DNA of 64,000 bases from Patagioenas fasciata (taxonomy: Eukaryota > Chordata > Aves > Columbiformes > Columbidae): the NCBI RefSeq assembly GCF_037038585.1, contig NC_092560.1:63864049-63928048 (forward strand). The letters are read 5' to 3'. Position 1 is the first letter of the stretch. The number at the start of each line of letters is the position of its first letter. Shown piece after piece: positions 13,201 to 28,200 of the stretch. The position numbers and the translations under genes were made by a program. The notes beneath the pieces were generated by a model. That model saw only the letters and a program-made list of their open reading frames with translations, did not search any database and was not told the DNA's origin.

Positions 13201-16200
13201 GTGTATAAAAATGCATAATTTTTAAACTGAATAGCTCAGTTTAGGTTCCTGTGATATTTGTATGAAGTCCTTTGAATTATGAAGTTTTAAAGATAGTGTT
13301 GATCTAGAAAACAGTGAACACAGAGTTTGCTCTGAAACTTTATTCCTTTGATGTCTGGGTGACTTTTCAGTATAATGCAGTAAAGGGGACACTATTAACT
13401 GTCACTATATAGTTTTTCTGGAACTGTAAAAGAAATGCAGATTTTTATATCTGTAGAGTTGGTTCAGAGCATTGTCAGGTGTTAATGCTATTCTGACCAA
13501 CTCTTCCTTTCAGAATAAGGCAGAAAGGATTCTGTAAAATGTCTCTGTCTTAGGCTGCTACTGTTTTAGGGCAGTCAGCAACAGTTCCAGTGGTGCTGTG
13601 TGCATGTGTCTACTGAGTCCTTAGTTGAGGTGGTCAATTAAAGCTTTCTTAAAGAACTTTCATTTGTTCTCTTGACACTTCTAAATCAGGCTGAGTATGG
13701 GAGAAGGGAAACCTTTGAAGGAAGAGGTCCTGCAACTGTTGTCAACCACATAAGATACAATAGATACTACATTCAAAGTTTTTGTGTTTGCTGATGGAAT
13801 ACAACTTCTCTTCCAATTCAGTTCATATTTTGGATTTTTGGAGAAGTGAGTTATGATGTTGTTCATGCATAAGCTAGAAGAGTGGGCAAGGGTTTGAGGG
13901 TTTAAAGTGATATGTAACTACTTACAATGCAAGAAGGGTCTACATACTGGCAAACTTATATGATCATTTCAGAAATCAAGAAAGCAGATTCATTCAGAGT
14001 GAAGCAAAGTACTCTGGTGCTGAGAAAATTCTGCTTTCCTGAGCCATGGTCAAATAATACTTTATTTCACTGCAACATATGCCTGCTGACCTGTTTTTCT
14101 CTTTCTCTCTGAGACTTAAAAACTGAAACTTTTTACAGAAGGGACCGAGTTCCTTGTTTTGTTTAGAAAGTGCCTAGTTGATCTTGCTAGAGACAAATAT
14201 ATGTTTTATGTTATTATTATTTCTTTTAGTCTAAAGGGAGACCTTTGGGTGTACGATCACTCTTGTCTTTAAAAGCTAGTCTTTTAAATCATGCTCAAAA
14301 CCAAAGTTCCGGCTTTTCCACCATTCCGAAATTCCTGGAAAAGGACACAAAAGAAATGAATGAGAAGACCGCGGATTTACTGGTACTTAATAGCATATTT
14401 CCACTTATAATTATGCAAATTATTTCATTTTAAGGTATTCTGAACATAATGATTTATTTTTATTTCCTTTCAATTTCTTACATATATTTAAAGTAATTCA
14501 ATACTGGTTAAATTCTCATTTTCTTTCTGGTGGGAGGAATGTGGTTACTTTTCTCAACTGATACTTGATTTTTATTTTCGAACATCTTTCTTTCAGCAGT
14601 GCATAAGCTTCCTGAAAAATGTGTACTAATGTACATATACATCAGTTAATTGTAGCTTAGTGCTTCAGCTTCACTTTATAATAAAATGTCAAATTACACT
14701 ACCAGGGCTGTAAAGTATATTAGTAACTAGTACAATGTTATTATCCTTAGTAGACGAGATATTTATCCTCAGTTTTAGAGAATGCTTCTATCAGTTCTGA
14801 AATTTGTACATCTCTTTTGGCTCTGTGATTGAAGTTACTGTGTAGCCTTTCCCAGCTCCATTTCATGCGTTCGTTCTTTGAAGTTTTTGGGCTTTTGTTG
14901 AGTGGCTTTTATATATTACAGGTATCTGGCAAAAACTCTTCCTCATACTCTTGTCATAATAGAGGGCAGGATTTTACTTTGTGGTAGATAAATTGCTGAT
15001 GTGTTTTACAGTGTAATTTTTTTTGCTATTAGGTAATTTAATTTTGTCTGCACCACTACTCCAAATAGCCACATTTAGTTTGAGATCTAGGTGAAACTGC
15101 TGTGAATTAAACTTACTAGCAATTAAGCAAGTTAATTAAGCATAAAGATTTTTTTTTGTGAGACTGAATAAATGGTGATTCCTTGCAGGCTGTGTTCTCT
15201 CTCAATAGACTTGAATTAAACTGTTGATTTTTTTTTTTTTTTTTTTTTTGGTCTGATTTAGAATTATGAAGAAGATTCAGATGATGAAAAGCAGTTTTTC
15301 AGTAGCCCTTCCAGCTTCTGTAGCCAAAGAATCCATTCATTTGTTGGTAAAGCTGATCAAGGCCACTTAGAATATGCGTCAATGTTTGATACTATTCATG
15401 CAAAAGAAAGTAAGAAAGAGAAAGATAAATTATCAGTGGAACTGTATTCCATTCAGAAAAACCTCTTTGCTGCATGGCAGATAGGGATTTCTAAAAATAT
15501 GGAAGAGAGTGATAAACTGCTGAATTACACAGTGAACTGCATTATCCATTTTTTCAACATTCTTCAGTTTGTGAAATGTTCTTTGCTTAGCCATGATACA
15601 TCTTTAAACAAGCCTGTGAAGAATAGTCACTGGATGCATTATGTCCTAAAATATTTTCAACAGTGTTTAACTGTCTTGTCCTGGCATTCAAGAGCCAGTC
15701 TGACTGGGCACGTGGCAAAGCTGACATTACAAACTTTAAAACTGATGCTTACACAGCAACAAGATCAGTCGTTCTCAAAAAACCTTTTGGCATGCTTCTG
15801 TCTTCTGAAAATGGTTTCTCACACTCTGAGTAGCATGTGCATACTACAGTATGAGACTTCTTTTGCATCTCCTCATGTTAATAGTCTTGTGGAACTTGAC
15901 TCCCTCACTGTGCCTATTTTCCTAGTTCTTGATGAGAATACCAATCAGCAACTCAGCTCACTGGAATCTCTGCTTACAGAGCCTCCTCAAGCAGTAAACC
16001 ATGATGCAAAAACAGAAAAAAGGTATGAATTATCTGTGCATGGTAGAAAATAAAATTAAGGGTGGCCAGGTGATCAGACCTAATCAGCAACTAGGACAAC
16101 AAAGCTGGTGAAGTGTCTGGAGCACACATTTTATGAGAAGCAGCTGAGGGACCTGGGCTGTTTAACCTGGAGAAAAGGAGGCTGAGGGGAGACCTTATCA

Positions 16201-19200
16201 CTGTCTACAACTACATGAAAGGAGGTTGTAGCATGGAGGGTGTTGGTCTCTTCTCCCACATAACAAGATGAAATGAAATGGCCTCAAATTGCACCAGGGG
16301 AGATTTAGATTGGATATTAGGAAAAATTTATTTACAGAAAGATTGTAAAGCATTGGAACAGGCTACCTAGGGAAGTGGTTGAATCACCATCTCTGGAGGT
16401 GTTTAAAAGCCCTGTAGGGACTTGGTTTAGTGGCGGACTTAGCAGTGTTAGGTTAACAGTTGGACTCTATGATCATAAAGGTCCTTTCCAACCTGAATGA
16501 TTCTATGATTCTTTATGTTGGAACAACAGTTTTATTTTTCGGCTATATTACAAGCTTTTGATTATTTTTCTCTGTCATACTCTGTGGACAAGGGTAATAA
16601 TCTATTACAGCATGCAGATGAGGGCTGAGACCTGTAGATGAATGCAGTTCAATTATGGTAACTGAACTGATTACTGCCAATCAGTTCAGAGATTATTGGT
16701 GGCTTAAAAGCTCAAACCAGGTCTAGTAGGGCAGTATCAATTCAGGTATTGCAGCTTAAGCAGCTTTTACTGCCTATTGCCTGTTATGCTCCTTCCCATG
16801 CAGAAGTTTCAAACCTGATGGAGCCAAGAGGCTGCTCTTATGTGATATATCTGCAATGTCAGTTAAGTTAGCAAAGCTTGCACTTGATTATGGATGTGGT
16901 GTCCTGGAGCAGCAAGAGAAACATCAGTGTGTGGAAACCATGAGAGCCATTTCTTCTTTGAAGATACACCCATAAACTTGAAAGAAGCTTAAACTAAAGT
17001 ACATTATCCAACTATTAGAAAGGTAGAATAATAGAATCATGTTGGTTGAAGGAGACCCTCAAGATCATCAAGTCCAACCATAACCTGACTCTGGCACTAA
17101 ACCATGTAACTAGGTTATTTTATTTCCGTGTTGTTTGGATAACAGGGGATTAATTTTGGATGCATTTGTGTGCTTGAATGGTTGCAGATTCAGAAGAATC
17201 AATGATTGTTGGTCAAAAAAAAAGGCTAAAAGTGTTTCCTTTTTTCCGTTATTGAAGTCAGAAAAGTTGTTTACATTTATATATAATGAATATAATTTAG
17301 TTTTCAGATACGTAAAACAAAATACAAGAAAACAAAAAATCAGTGTAAGTAACTTTGTTAACTTTTGATGATTTCCATAATATACTTCTTGAATTACAGG
17401 TTGATGGTACTATGGAAATTATTGTATAAGAAAGTGGTTTGGTATCAGATGCTGCTGAACAGGAAAGTGAACAAGAATGCAGAAGAAGAGTCTGTTGTCT
17501 CATCTCTTATAAGTCATATACAAGCAACCCTCCAGTCTTCAGGAGTGACCTTAGAACAACATTTGAAGATTAACTCTGTATCTGGTTAGTACTTTGGAAA
17601 GAAGTACAAATGTTAGGTAGCTGCATGGTCAACTGAGTACTAGGCAAGTTATGTCCAACTTTAATAACAATCAATAACTAACCACCAGATTTTTTAAAGT
17701 TGATAGTGGGACTCTTCTTAAAACTCACATCAAAACTCTCTCAAGTATTTCGTGTCCCAGTACCCCTGTAGATTGTATTGTAATTTTTAGAGCTTGTTGA
17801 GCCAAGTAAAAAGACTATGTTGACTTCACTTTGCTTTTCCTGGAGAATCTGAACACAGGATCTGAATTTTGTTCTCATCTGTACTGTGTTATTTCATCTG
17901 AAGTAGCTGGGCATCACAAGCTTTCTCTTACTAGATTTCTGTGTAGAAATCCTGTTCACTCCATCTGCTCAGTGGGCATGAGCATGTCATGTACATGAAT
18001 GTAGTCAGCCTCAGCTAAGGATCTAATTTGATGTAGCCTAATGTAATGGACTTAATCTAACATGTTTAGTTTTCAAACAGTATGTATTTGTTCCTACTTT
18101 CCTCCACATCACTGTCGTGTGCTCAGTGTTTGTTTCCCCTTCCACAATAAGAGGCTCATCTTCTCACATGTCTCCCACCACAATTCTGATTCCTTTACAT
18201 GTTCTTGATCTCTCTCCCTTAAGTGGCAATAATTCTAGCTTCTCTTCCTACGTCACTCCATACCATACATTAGCTCTTTCACGTCTCTTTCACTATCCTA
18301 ACAATATGTGTGGTTTCCCGTCCTTCCTTTTCGCCCATTCCTTATGTTCTTTATTTACATTCAGTTTGCCAAATAGGTAAGGCACAGTTTATGAAAGAGT
18401 TAGAGTAAAATTTGTGCTGATGGGGCAGCCAGTACCTGAACTGGCTAGCTGCTGATAAGCAGGATAGAAAGACAAATCTGTCTGTGTCTTTTCTTCTGTG
18501 GTGGCACTATTTTGATGTTTGGTTTTTTTCCCACATTCTCCTTTGCCAAGGAGCTGTGCCCTTTTGCAGTTCCCTTTTTGTAAAAGTATTTAGGAATTGA
18601 CCAATGGATTAAAAACTGGAATGGGAATAGAAGTGGGGAAGTGACATTTAGAGAGATGAAATGTGTAACAGTGCATACACCTATTGTTTGAAAGTACTTT
18701 TACATTGAAAAAAAAAATGTTCAAGTTGATAAATAATTTTACAACTACTTTCTACAATGAAAAAACATCTTCTTCTACTCCATAGGAGATATGAAAACAG
18801 ATAAGAGAAAATTATTTTCCCTGTTAATAAAACATTGCATGTTTTAAATACCGAAGTTTCTAACTATAGCTAACATTTATAACCTTATGTAATCTAAAAA
18901 AAATCACACAGAATCACAGTATATTAGGGATTGAAAGGGACCTCAAAAGATCATCTAGTCCAATCCCCCTGCCAGAGCAGGAGCACCTAGATGAGGCTAC
19001 ACAGGAAGGTGTCCAGGTGGGTTTTGAATGTCTCCAAAGTAGGAGACTCCACAACACCCCTGGGCAGCCTGTTCCAGTGTCTGTCACCCTCACTGAGAAG
19101 TTTCTTCTCAAATTCAAGTGGAACCTCTTGTGTTCCAATTTGAACCCATTACCCCTTGTCCTACCGTTGGTTGTCACCGAGAAGAGCCTGGCTCCATCCT

Positions 19201-22200
19201 CGTGACACTCCCCTTTAATATATTTGTAAGCATTAATAAAGTCACCCCTAATTTCATTTAACAGTAATTTGACAATTAAAATGGCGAGGAGGGTTAATCA
19301 ATCATCTTCTCTCAGATGCTGAAAAGTTAGATTTACCTCCAAGAACAGAAGTCTGGATAGTCATGTATTTTATTCAGCTTTTTATAAATCTGTAATACTG
19401 AATTAAGTGCATGTGTGTTTGCCCATGTAAAATTAACTACGCAGAGCTTTTAATTTGCTATAAATGTGACTTTTATAGGTGAGGAGAAGTTCCTTTTAGG
19501 CTCGTACAGAGAATCTGTGGATATTTGGAAAAGATGTCTTTGTGAGACAAAGGCAAAAGGTAAGGAATAAAATATTTTTGGGGGGTGGAGGAGGTAAGTT
19601 ATATAATCACTTGATATAGTTATTTCTGACTCTCTGTTTGCCCCTCAAAAAAAAGGGGACAAGACAGATAAAGGATGCATATTTGAAATTAAGCTGGGAT
19701 TTGAATTTAGATGAGTCAGAACTTTTAATGTCGGAGTTTTCTTGTGATTATGAAGTACTTGATACAGAAAATGTCTAGGTGTATTTCTGAGCATGGAAGA
19801 GACAGGGGAAAAAAAGGTGAAGAAAAGATCAATTCCTCTAGTAGCTGTAAAATAAAAATACTTGGTGTTTGGGGAATAATAAAACAAAGTAATTTGTGGC
19901 AAGGTTTTATTTAGCAGTTGATATGAAATAGCTATTCCAGAGCTTCTTCCCAGGTATCATGAGAAAAACTTCTTGCTGGTTATTATGATGAGGAATACCT
20001 CATGCAGAAAGAATTCAGGATGTTGGAGGCTTGGTGGATACATAAGCAATTTTGTTGTGCTTAGGCATCCCTTCTTCAAAGGTTAGGCTCCCTTAAGCTC
20101 TCCTGTCTTTATCTGTGCCTTAACAATTACACACTATATTGTTTTGAAAACTACCAGATCTCTGAAGTAAAACTGCTGTGAATGAGCATTAACTCACTAG
20201 TAACTTAGAGGCTGCTGCTGAGTTCTGCTTCTCAGAGTATATGTTGATGTAGATGTGTTTCTGAAGAGGGAGGAAGTAGTGCTTTCAAACGTATTATGTC
20301 TGGTTTTGTGTTTAGTTTCCAAGTAGACTTCTGCCCTGTTTTTGTCTTCTAATGCAGGAGGAAAAAGGACATGTTTTCTTCAGACTAGATATTACCTTGC
20401 AATATTATTTTGCCACCTGTATCAATATAACTTGTGTGAGGCTCAAGGACTCTGTGATCATCTGGTAGAAGAGATTCTAAGGCGATCGAAGCTCTCCATG
20501 AGTCAGATGGAAAAATTTTCTGGTATGTTTATATTGCATAAAAGTGTGATAAGGTATGTTAGTACTGTTTGGTTAATGTAGTATCTAATTTCTGTGCCAT
20601 CGTATACATGCTTGACAGTATACTTTTTATGTTGCACTGAAGTCTGTTTTCAGGGACTTCAAAGATCTTTTTCTGATCCTCAGATGTTCTTTTAGCTCCA
20701 CTTGTCGCAGAAGAGTTCAGACAACTTTCATTGTATAATCAATAGTGAAAGCATGGCCTGTCAAATATTCTTGAACTCAAATCTGCTTAAGGAAAGACTT
20801 TGGATCAGAAGAATAAGGGGGAAATTGTATCATTTCAATTTCTATTGATGTAATCTTTTTTTATGGTACAACATGGTAAAATAGTTGATTTTAGATTGGT
20901 CACCAGCCCTAAATTGACAGTGGGATATTTTTTTTTTTTTTCAAATGCATGTAACTTTTTTCTCATAAGTTGGAGTAAGAAATCTGAATTTCCAAATTCA
21001 AGCAGGCTTTTTTGACTCAGTGCTGATCTGAATTTAGATACTAGAGGTCCATTTCTAGTAGTATAAAAGTAGTATTAAAGTATTTTATTATTAATATAGT
21101 GTGTAATTAGTGTAAAAAATTAAGCTAAGTCCTGAAAGCTTGTCAAGAAATTAAGTAATACCATACCTTGCTTGTTTTAAAAGAAGTTTTATAAGCTGTG
21201 ATTAAACAATGTTAGCATTCAAATTTAAAGTATTTTTTTTCATAATGTTTTAATTTGATACTTGCTTTTTTAGATACCAAGTATTTTCAGCATGAATTAT
21301 GGATGGTAACAGATGTTTATACTGAAACTGCTATGGCTGTGATTCGATCCATGGCACGATTCATGGCCGCTTATTTCACAAATCAACTGCTATATATCTT
21401 TCCCCCACACAGTGTTGACATCCTGCATCCACTTCACATTGAACAAGGTATTTTCTCTAAAAGCAGTTTAATTTGCTGTGCTTAACTTTTCTCTTTATCC
21501 AAAAAACATAAAGCTGCTAGAGAGTGTCCGGAAGAGAGCTACGAAGTTGGTGAAGAGCTTGGAGAGGAAGCCATGTGAGGAGCGGCTGAAGTCACTTGGT
21601 TTGTTCAGCCTGGAGAAGAGGAGACTGAGGGGAGACTTCATGGCAGCTACAGCTTCCTCACAGGGGAGGAGGAGAGGCAGACGCTGATGTCTCCTCTTTA
21701 GCAACCAAAGACAGGTCCTGAGGGAATGTCAGGAAGATGTGCCAGGGAAGGTTTAGGTTGGACATTAGGAAAAGATTCTTCCCCCAGAGGGTGGTGGAGC
21801 ACTGGAACAGGCTCCCCAAGGAGGCTGTGACAGCCCCAAGCCTGACAGTGTTCAAGGAGAGACTCGACAACATCCTCAGACACGTGGTGTGAACTGTGGG
21901 ATTGTCGTGTGCGGGAACAAGGGTTGGACTCAATTGTTCTGAGTCCCTTCCAACTGAGGACATTCTATGATTCTGTGATTCTATTCACATGCACATCAAT
22001 GCTGTCTGTTGTGCATTAATTTAGTGATTTATAGTTTCAGCACCAGTAACTGTAAAGAAAAAATAACTTAATTTTTCCAGGTATTTTTGTAGAGGGGCTT
22101 GTGTGTTTATCCGTAGGATTATTGCTTTGCCTCTCTTGATTATCGAAAATATTTTTGGTACTTTAAGTTAGTAGTATGATATATGAAATTGAATTATGTC

Positions 22201-25200
22201 ATCTGTAGAACAGAATAATAGAATCATTTAGGTTGGAAAAGACCTTTAAGATCATCAAGTCCAGATGTTAACATAACACTGCCAAGTCCATCTCTAAACC
22301 ATATCCCTAAGAACCTAATCTACATCTCTTAAACACCTGCAGGGATGGTGACTCCACCGCTTCCCTGGGCAGCTTGTTCCAATGCCTGACAACTCCTTCC
22401 ATGAAGAAATTTTTCCTAATATCCAGTCTGAACCTTCCCTGTTACAACTTGGGGTCATTTCCTCTTGTCCTGTCACTTGTTACTGGGGAGAAGAGACCAG
22501 CACCCTCCATGCTACAACCTCCATTCAGGTAGTTGTAGACAGGGATGAGGTCTCCTCTGAGCCTCTGTTTCTCCAGGCTGAACAGCCCCAGTTCCCTCAG
22601 CTGCTCCTCATCAGACTTGTGCTCCAGAACCCTCACCAGCCTCATTGCTTTTCTCTGAACTCTCTCCAGCACCTCAATGTCTTTCCTGTAGTGAGGGGCC
22701 CAAAACTGAACGCAGCAGATACTAAGCTTCAGAAGAGATGCTAAACTTGTCTTCCATTTGTTTTGATACACTCTCTTAAAATAATGCACTGTTCTTTCTT
22801 GAAAATGCGCTATAACTTTCTGGCTTCTGCAGTAAGCAGCAGAGTGAGTACAAACAGCATGCGTACACTGGGCAGACTCTCAGAATTTCCATTTCTCTTA
22901 TGTGTGCTCTCTGGAATATCCCAAGCATATGTAGCATACTTACAGATGTTCCATCAGTATGATAAATATTTAAAGCAAGAATAACACACAAGTTTTGCAC
23001 ATGATTGCAAACTAAGCATAATAATAGCCTTCTCTGACCTCACTATTATATCAGAGCATGAGCTTCATCTGCCTGCTACAGACAAACACCGTAGTGTTTC
23101 TCTAATAAAGAGCAGGTGTACACTGAAAAGAATCCAGAAGTGATGTGAACATATGAATTCTAGGTTATTCATCTGATAGCATGCAGTTTTATTTAAACTT
23201 CAAAATGTGTCTTTTGTGTCACAGACTTATCTCCTCGTATCATTCCACTGCAACACTGCTTCGTTACCAAAGCTGTCAGGGACCAGAACCTTTCGTCTGT
23301 GTGGACAGCTGAATATGCTCTTGATTTGTTCTTTGTTGGTGGACTCATTCCAGAGGCTGTGTGGTTAACACGCAGACTTGGGAACTGGAAACTGTCTGTT
23401 TCAATTGGTGTGGCCTACCAGCTGTATTGTCAGAACTCTGTTGAATTCTCAAGGTAAATTTAAGCTTAAAATTAGTATTCTGTATTTTGGTGTGGGTTTT
23501 TTTTTGTTTTTTGGGGTTTTTTTGCATGGAGCTTATTGTAACAAGGCATATTCTTTGCCTCAAAAACTCATATTCCCAGACACCTAGTATAGGTGTAGGA
23601 CCTAACATGTTAAGATGAGGGGTTTTGTCTTAGATTAATTTAACAGACCTTCAATAAATTATCTGTGGATTTTACTTTTTTATTAATGATCAGTTTCTTG
23701 TTATACCTTCAGACTGAAAAACAGAGAGTATCACCTGCCATTAAGCTTATCACCAATGCAGACCTTTCAGGAAAAGTTACAATCTTTGTTAGGACAGCCA
23801 GTTACTCCTGAAACATCCGGATGTATTAAATACAAGCAGTTTACAGGTACATAAAGTTATAAATAATTCTGTTTATTTTTCTTGTTATTTCACTGCATAT
23901 CTATTTTTATATGCTGTATTTAAAATAAATAATTACTTGGTCTTCTCAAATGTGTGTGTTACAGTTATAGAGCATTCCAGTACTTAAATTTTATAGGGAT
24001 TTGGGTTTTGGCTTTGATCATGCTAAAAATGAACTGTATAACCAATCTTGTTTTCTTCATGCCTATCAGCTGAAACCTTGTTTGACTATATTTGTTAATT
24101 AACTTCAGTTTGGAAGACAACTGAAGCTTCATTAAAACAACAAAAAAAATGCCTTGAAGCAAATGTGAATGTATGAACAGCATGGAAAGTACCATCCTGC
24201 TTAAAATTAGTTACATGATAGTGTTTAATTTTTGCGTTTGCTTTCTGTTGAAAGGAGTTGGTATTTTATTGCCTGACAGCTTCATGGCCCCAGGTCCAAC
24301 AGCTAGCAAGGCTAAGAATGTATTCCCAGTAGGCACATACACGAACACACATACACAATACCTGTCTACAGCTGGCCACACAGATCAACAGCTGCAGACA
24401 TGTTCAGTGCTCACACAAACAGCACCAACAATCCCATCCTGTTTCCCTCTTGCTAGTCAGGATGAAGATCTGTGTGTACATACCTATGTGTACAATGCGG
24501 ATCCCTCCAGCAGCTGGGCTTAGACACAGTAGCAGTGTCTCACAAGTTTCTGGCATCTGTGTGTATGAGCCCCCAAAGCCCCAGCCCCACGCAGTTTTCT
24601 GGTACAGACCCACTCACAGGTACCCTCTTCCCCCACACACACTATTAACTCCTATCAGCCTGTCTTTGTTTACATTTTACAGAAAGCTTAATAGCAAAAT
24701 CTCTATCTACTCTTTTTGTTTGGAAGCCACATTTCAAGTTCCTTCAGCAGGTGGATGTTAATTGATCTTTATCTAAACAGTATCACAAACTCTGTGTAGA
24801 TTCTTCTTTTGCACTTATTTCCAAGGATTTTATTTCAAACAGACACACATATACATGCTGTACATAACAATCTGTAAGCATGATAGGTAGTGAAAAGATT
24901 TGGCAGCACATATTTGGTGTAGTAGGAGGAGTATAAATGGAAGTAGAGCAATGTAATATTATAGCAGTTTCAGAAGCCAATTAATGATGCATGTTAAAGG
25001 TCCTCCTGCTTCTAGGAGATGAAGAAAGAAAAGCAATAATACGTAAAAGAGATCATACAAATGCACTTCCCTTTCCTTGATCATCATGCTCACTGATTAA
25101 AGAGTTGTTACAGTAATTATTAATAGTATTACTTGTTTATTCCTGCTTGCTGAGAATGATTCACCAGAATTTTATACTAAGCAAGTGCATGGCTGAAAAG

Positions 25201-28200
25201 ATCAGTTTTCTATCTAGAAAGGCAGTAGCTTCCACCTTAATGTGGCAAAAACTATTGAATACTGTTTTCAAATGTGAGAGATCTTATCTTAAAGCAAGTA
25301 GATGCAGTGTGCATGTTGTAATAGATGAATGCAAATTTTGAGAATGAAGGCCATGTATTATTTGAGTCCATCAATTTATTGGTTTCTGTGCTTAATACTT
25401 TATAGATCCCATTGAAGAGGAGGATGCAAATGCTCTTTATAGTTCCATACAAGAGCTACTGAAAGCAGCTGTTATGGCAGATGCTGATATTCTCTCAGAG
25501 CCATTTCAACTTCTGATGGATTCTGCCAAGGATCTTAGCAGAAAATTGTATGGTTTAGTTCCAGATAGGCTTTATCTTCCAGTACCACCATTATATTGTC
25601 CTCAGCCAGCATCTCTCAGTGAAGTAAGCATGCATGATAGAACTTTACTGGGTCTTAGTTTGAATGTATTTATGAAATAATCATGATCTTCATTCTGGTT
25701 CCTTTCAGCTCATTTTTCAGTCTTTTTTTTGCATGTCCATTCGTTTACTTAAGTAGCATAGTGTGTTTTTTCCATAAAGGACCTCAGATCTAAAGGAGGG
25801 AAATATTCTTAAAAGCAGGAACAACATATAGGTCAGCTTCCTTATTGTATATGTCCTTTCTAATTTGTTTTGGTTCGTTTTGTTTTTATTGAAATTTGCA
25901 TTTTTTTTCAGGAAGATTGCAATGACATTCTTTTAAAAATGGAGAGAGAAAGTCGTCAGAAAGTGTCAGGAGTTCTTCAGCGAATTATCTTGCTCTTCCG
26001 AGCTGCTCAGTGTTCCTGCCCAGCAGCACAGTGGTATACTCAACAACTGAAGTGGGCAAGAAAAGTTATGCAAAAAGTAAGCATTTAACTTGAGATATTT
26101 TGTAACTTTTTTGTAACTCATCCCTCCTAAATACTACTGACAAGCTTGCGATGGCATTGCAGAAGGATTCAGTCTCATCTGGACTTTGATGTTGTGTTTG
26201 TTAAATGTCATCTTCTAGTTTCTGTACTCCATGTTCAGTTCATTTAGGAAACCAGAACTTAAAGATGTAGAGTATCTACTTCATCAAGTGTCTCCTTCTA
26301 CATGTCTTTCTGTACCCACTTGGTAATGCACAAACTCCTTTCTCTCTCCGTTTGAAAGAAACAAGCTGATTTTAATTGGGAGTTACAGCTGCTAGCTGGA
26401 AGTGTGTTCCAGATCACTTAGAGCTAAATTAATAACAGAGAATGTGATGCTCACTCCAGGTAAACTGTTCAACTTAGTTCACAGAGCACATGACTTACAA
26501 GATCTCATTCTACTCGAAATATATTGATTAAAATATTTTCTATAAACTCAGGCTTTTCTTATGTCATTGTTATACATCCACAGAAAGGAAGTTGACTTGC
26601 TACAGAAGGAAGTGTGTATGGCTGTCTGCCTTCCTTCATCCCCCCCTGCACCAGCATTCATGAAGTGATCCAGATCAGGAGCTGGTCTGACTGACACGTA
26701 TTTCATTCTGTGTGCTCTTTGCATGGTCACCTGCTTATTGCTGGCACAAGAGGTGCTCAGAAGTATGATACCAGCTGAAACAGGAGGGAAAACTAGTCTG
26801 CCTTGGTTGACAGAAGTGTGGACTGTATTGGCTTAAACTGGTTTCTCAGTTGGGATCTTAGTGCTTCTTTATTGCTCTTGTGTATCATGGTAATCATGAG
26901 TACCATGCAAACAGAAATATTTTTTTACCATAGCTCATACTGAACATATTTCTTTCAATGAATATTCAGAATACTGATTTGAAGAAAATGGAAGGCAATC
27001 TTAGGGGAATTTTCCTGATTTTGGCAGTATTCTGCTAATAACTGACAGACTATACATTTAGTTGTGATGCATACAAAACTTTAACTGATTTTTATTTCCC
27101 TTTTGATTGTTTATTTCTTTCTTTATTTTTACTATACATAGATTCGAACGAAAGGCTCTCTTCCTTCACTTAGTCCATTTCCAGAGACTTTGCTTCGTTA
27201 CTCCAATTTCCGCACTGTTTTCCATAGATCTACATCTTCTGGAGACCATCAGTTTGATGATATTACCTGCAAAATTTTAGGTTTGTATGTGATAAAAAAT
27301 AACAACTTAGAGCTGGAAAAAAGAACACAAGTGAGAATCCACAGGCTCAAAGAAACTCTTCTAAACTTGCAATAGTATACTGCAGTGTTTCCGGAAACAC
27401 ATTCGCTTTCCAGCTTTTATTACTGAAACTCTGAAAGTTGCTGTTCTGAATTGATGTGTGTATTATAGATCTGACAGGTGTGAAAGAACATGAACCCTTA
27501 TAGATCTGACAGGTGTGAAAGAACATGAACCCTAAGTGGGACTAAAGAACTCTAGTTACAGAGAGCTATTGAAAATTCAAGAATGGGTAATTTGTTTTCT
27601 TTAACTACAGTTAAGACAATTTTAATGCCCTTCTTCTAGCTAAAAATCTCAAGCTGGTTTATTTCATTTCTGTAAATAGAATCTCACCATATTGCGTATT
27701 TGTGTCATAGGTTGGTTCAGAGAGCTATGTGCATTGTGTTGGATGTTTCATGTTCGTGAAAGATTATCTTACAACTGTAGGCAATACCAAACTGCAAGGG
27801 AAAACATTAAGAATCTTAAGGTAATTATACTACTAATATAATAAAAATACATTTTAATTGCATAACGCTATAAGAATAATTCTAAAGTTCTATTGTATAT
27901 TTCTGTGAGAAGTTTCATTTGCTTAATAGGACAAAATTAGCACAGTGCTAGAATGTGTTGTAAGTATTTGATGCTGCAGAATAGTGCTGTCCATGTGAAC
28001 TACTTTGTTCTAACGGTATTTCTGTTGGGCTCTTGCTTGGTATTTCACTCAGATAATTGAAGAGGTACTGCCAGAAAAGCAGCAGTTTCTTCACTTGTTG
28101 TCTACATAAGTATTTGCTTCCTTTTTTTTCTTGTTAGATTAAGGTATTTTGGGTGTTTCCTGACCAATGTATATTTAACACACCAAAATATGGAGGTTTT

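Noticed and set aside
18117-18380. Plus-strand open frame of 87 codons in intron 12
   Set aside because: No acceptor and donor in phase with exons 12 and 13, low-complexity Ser/Pro composition, no family resemblance.
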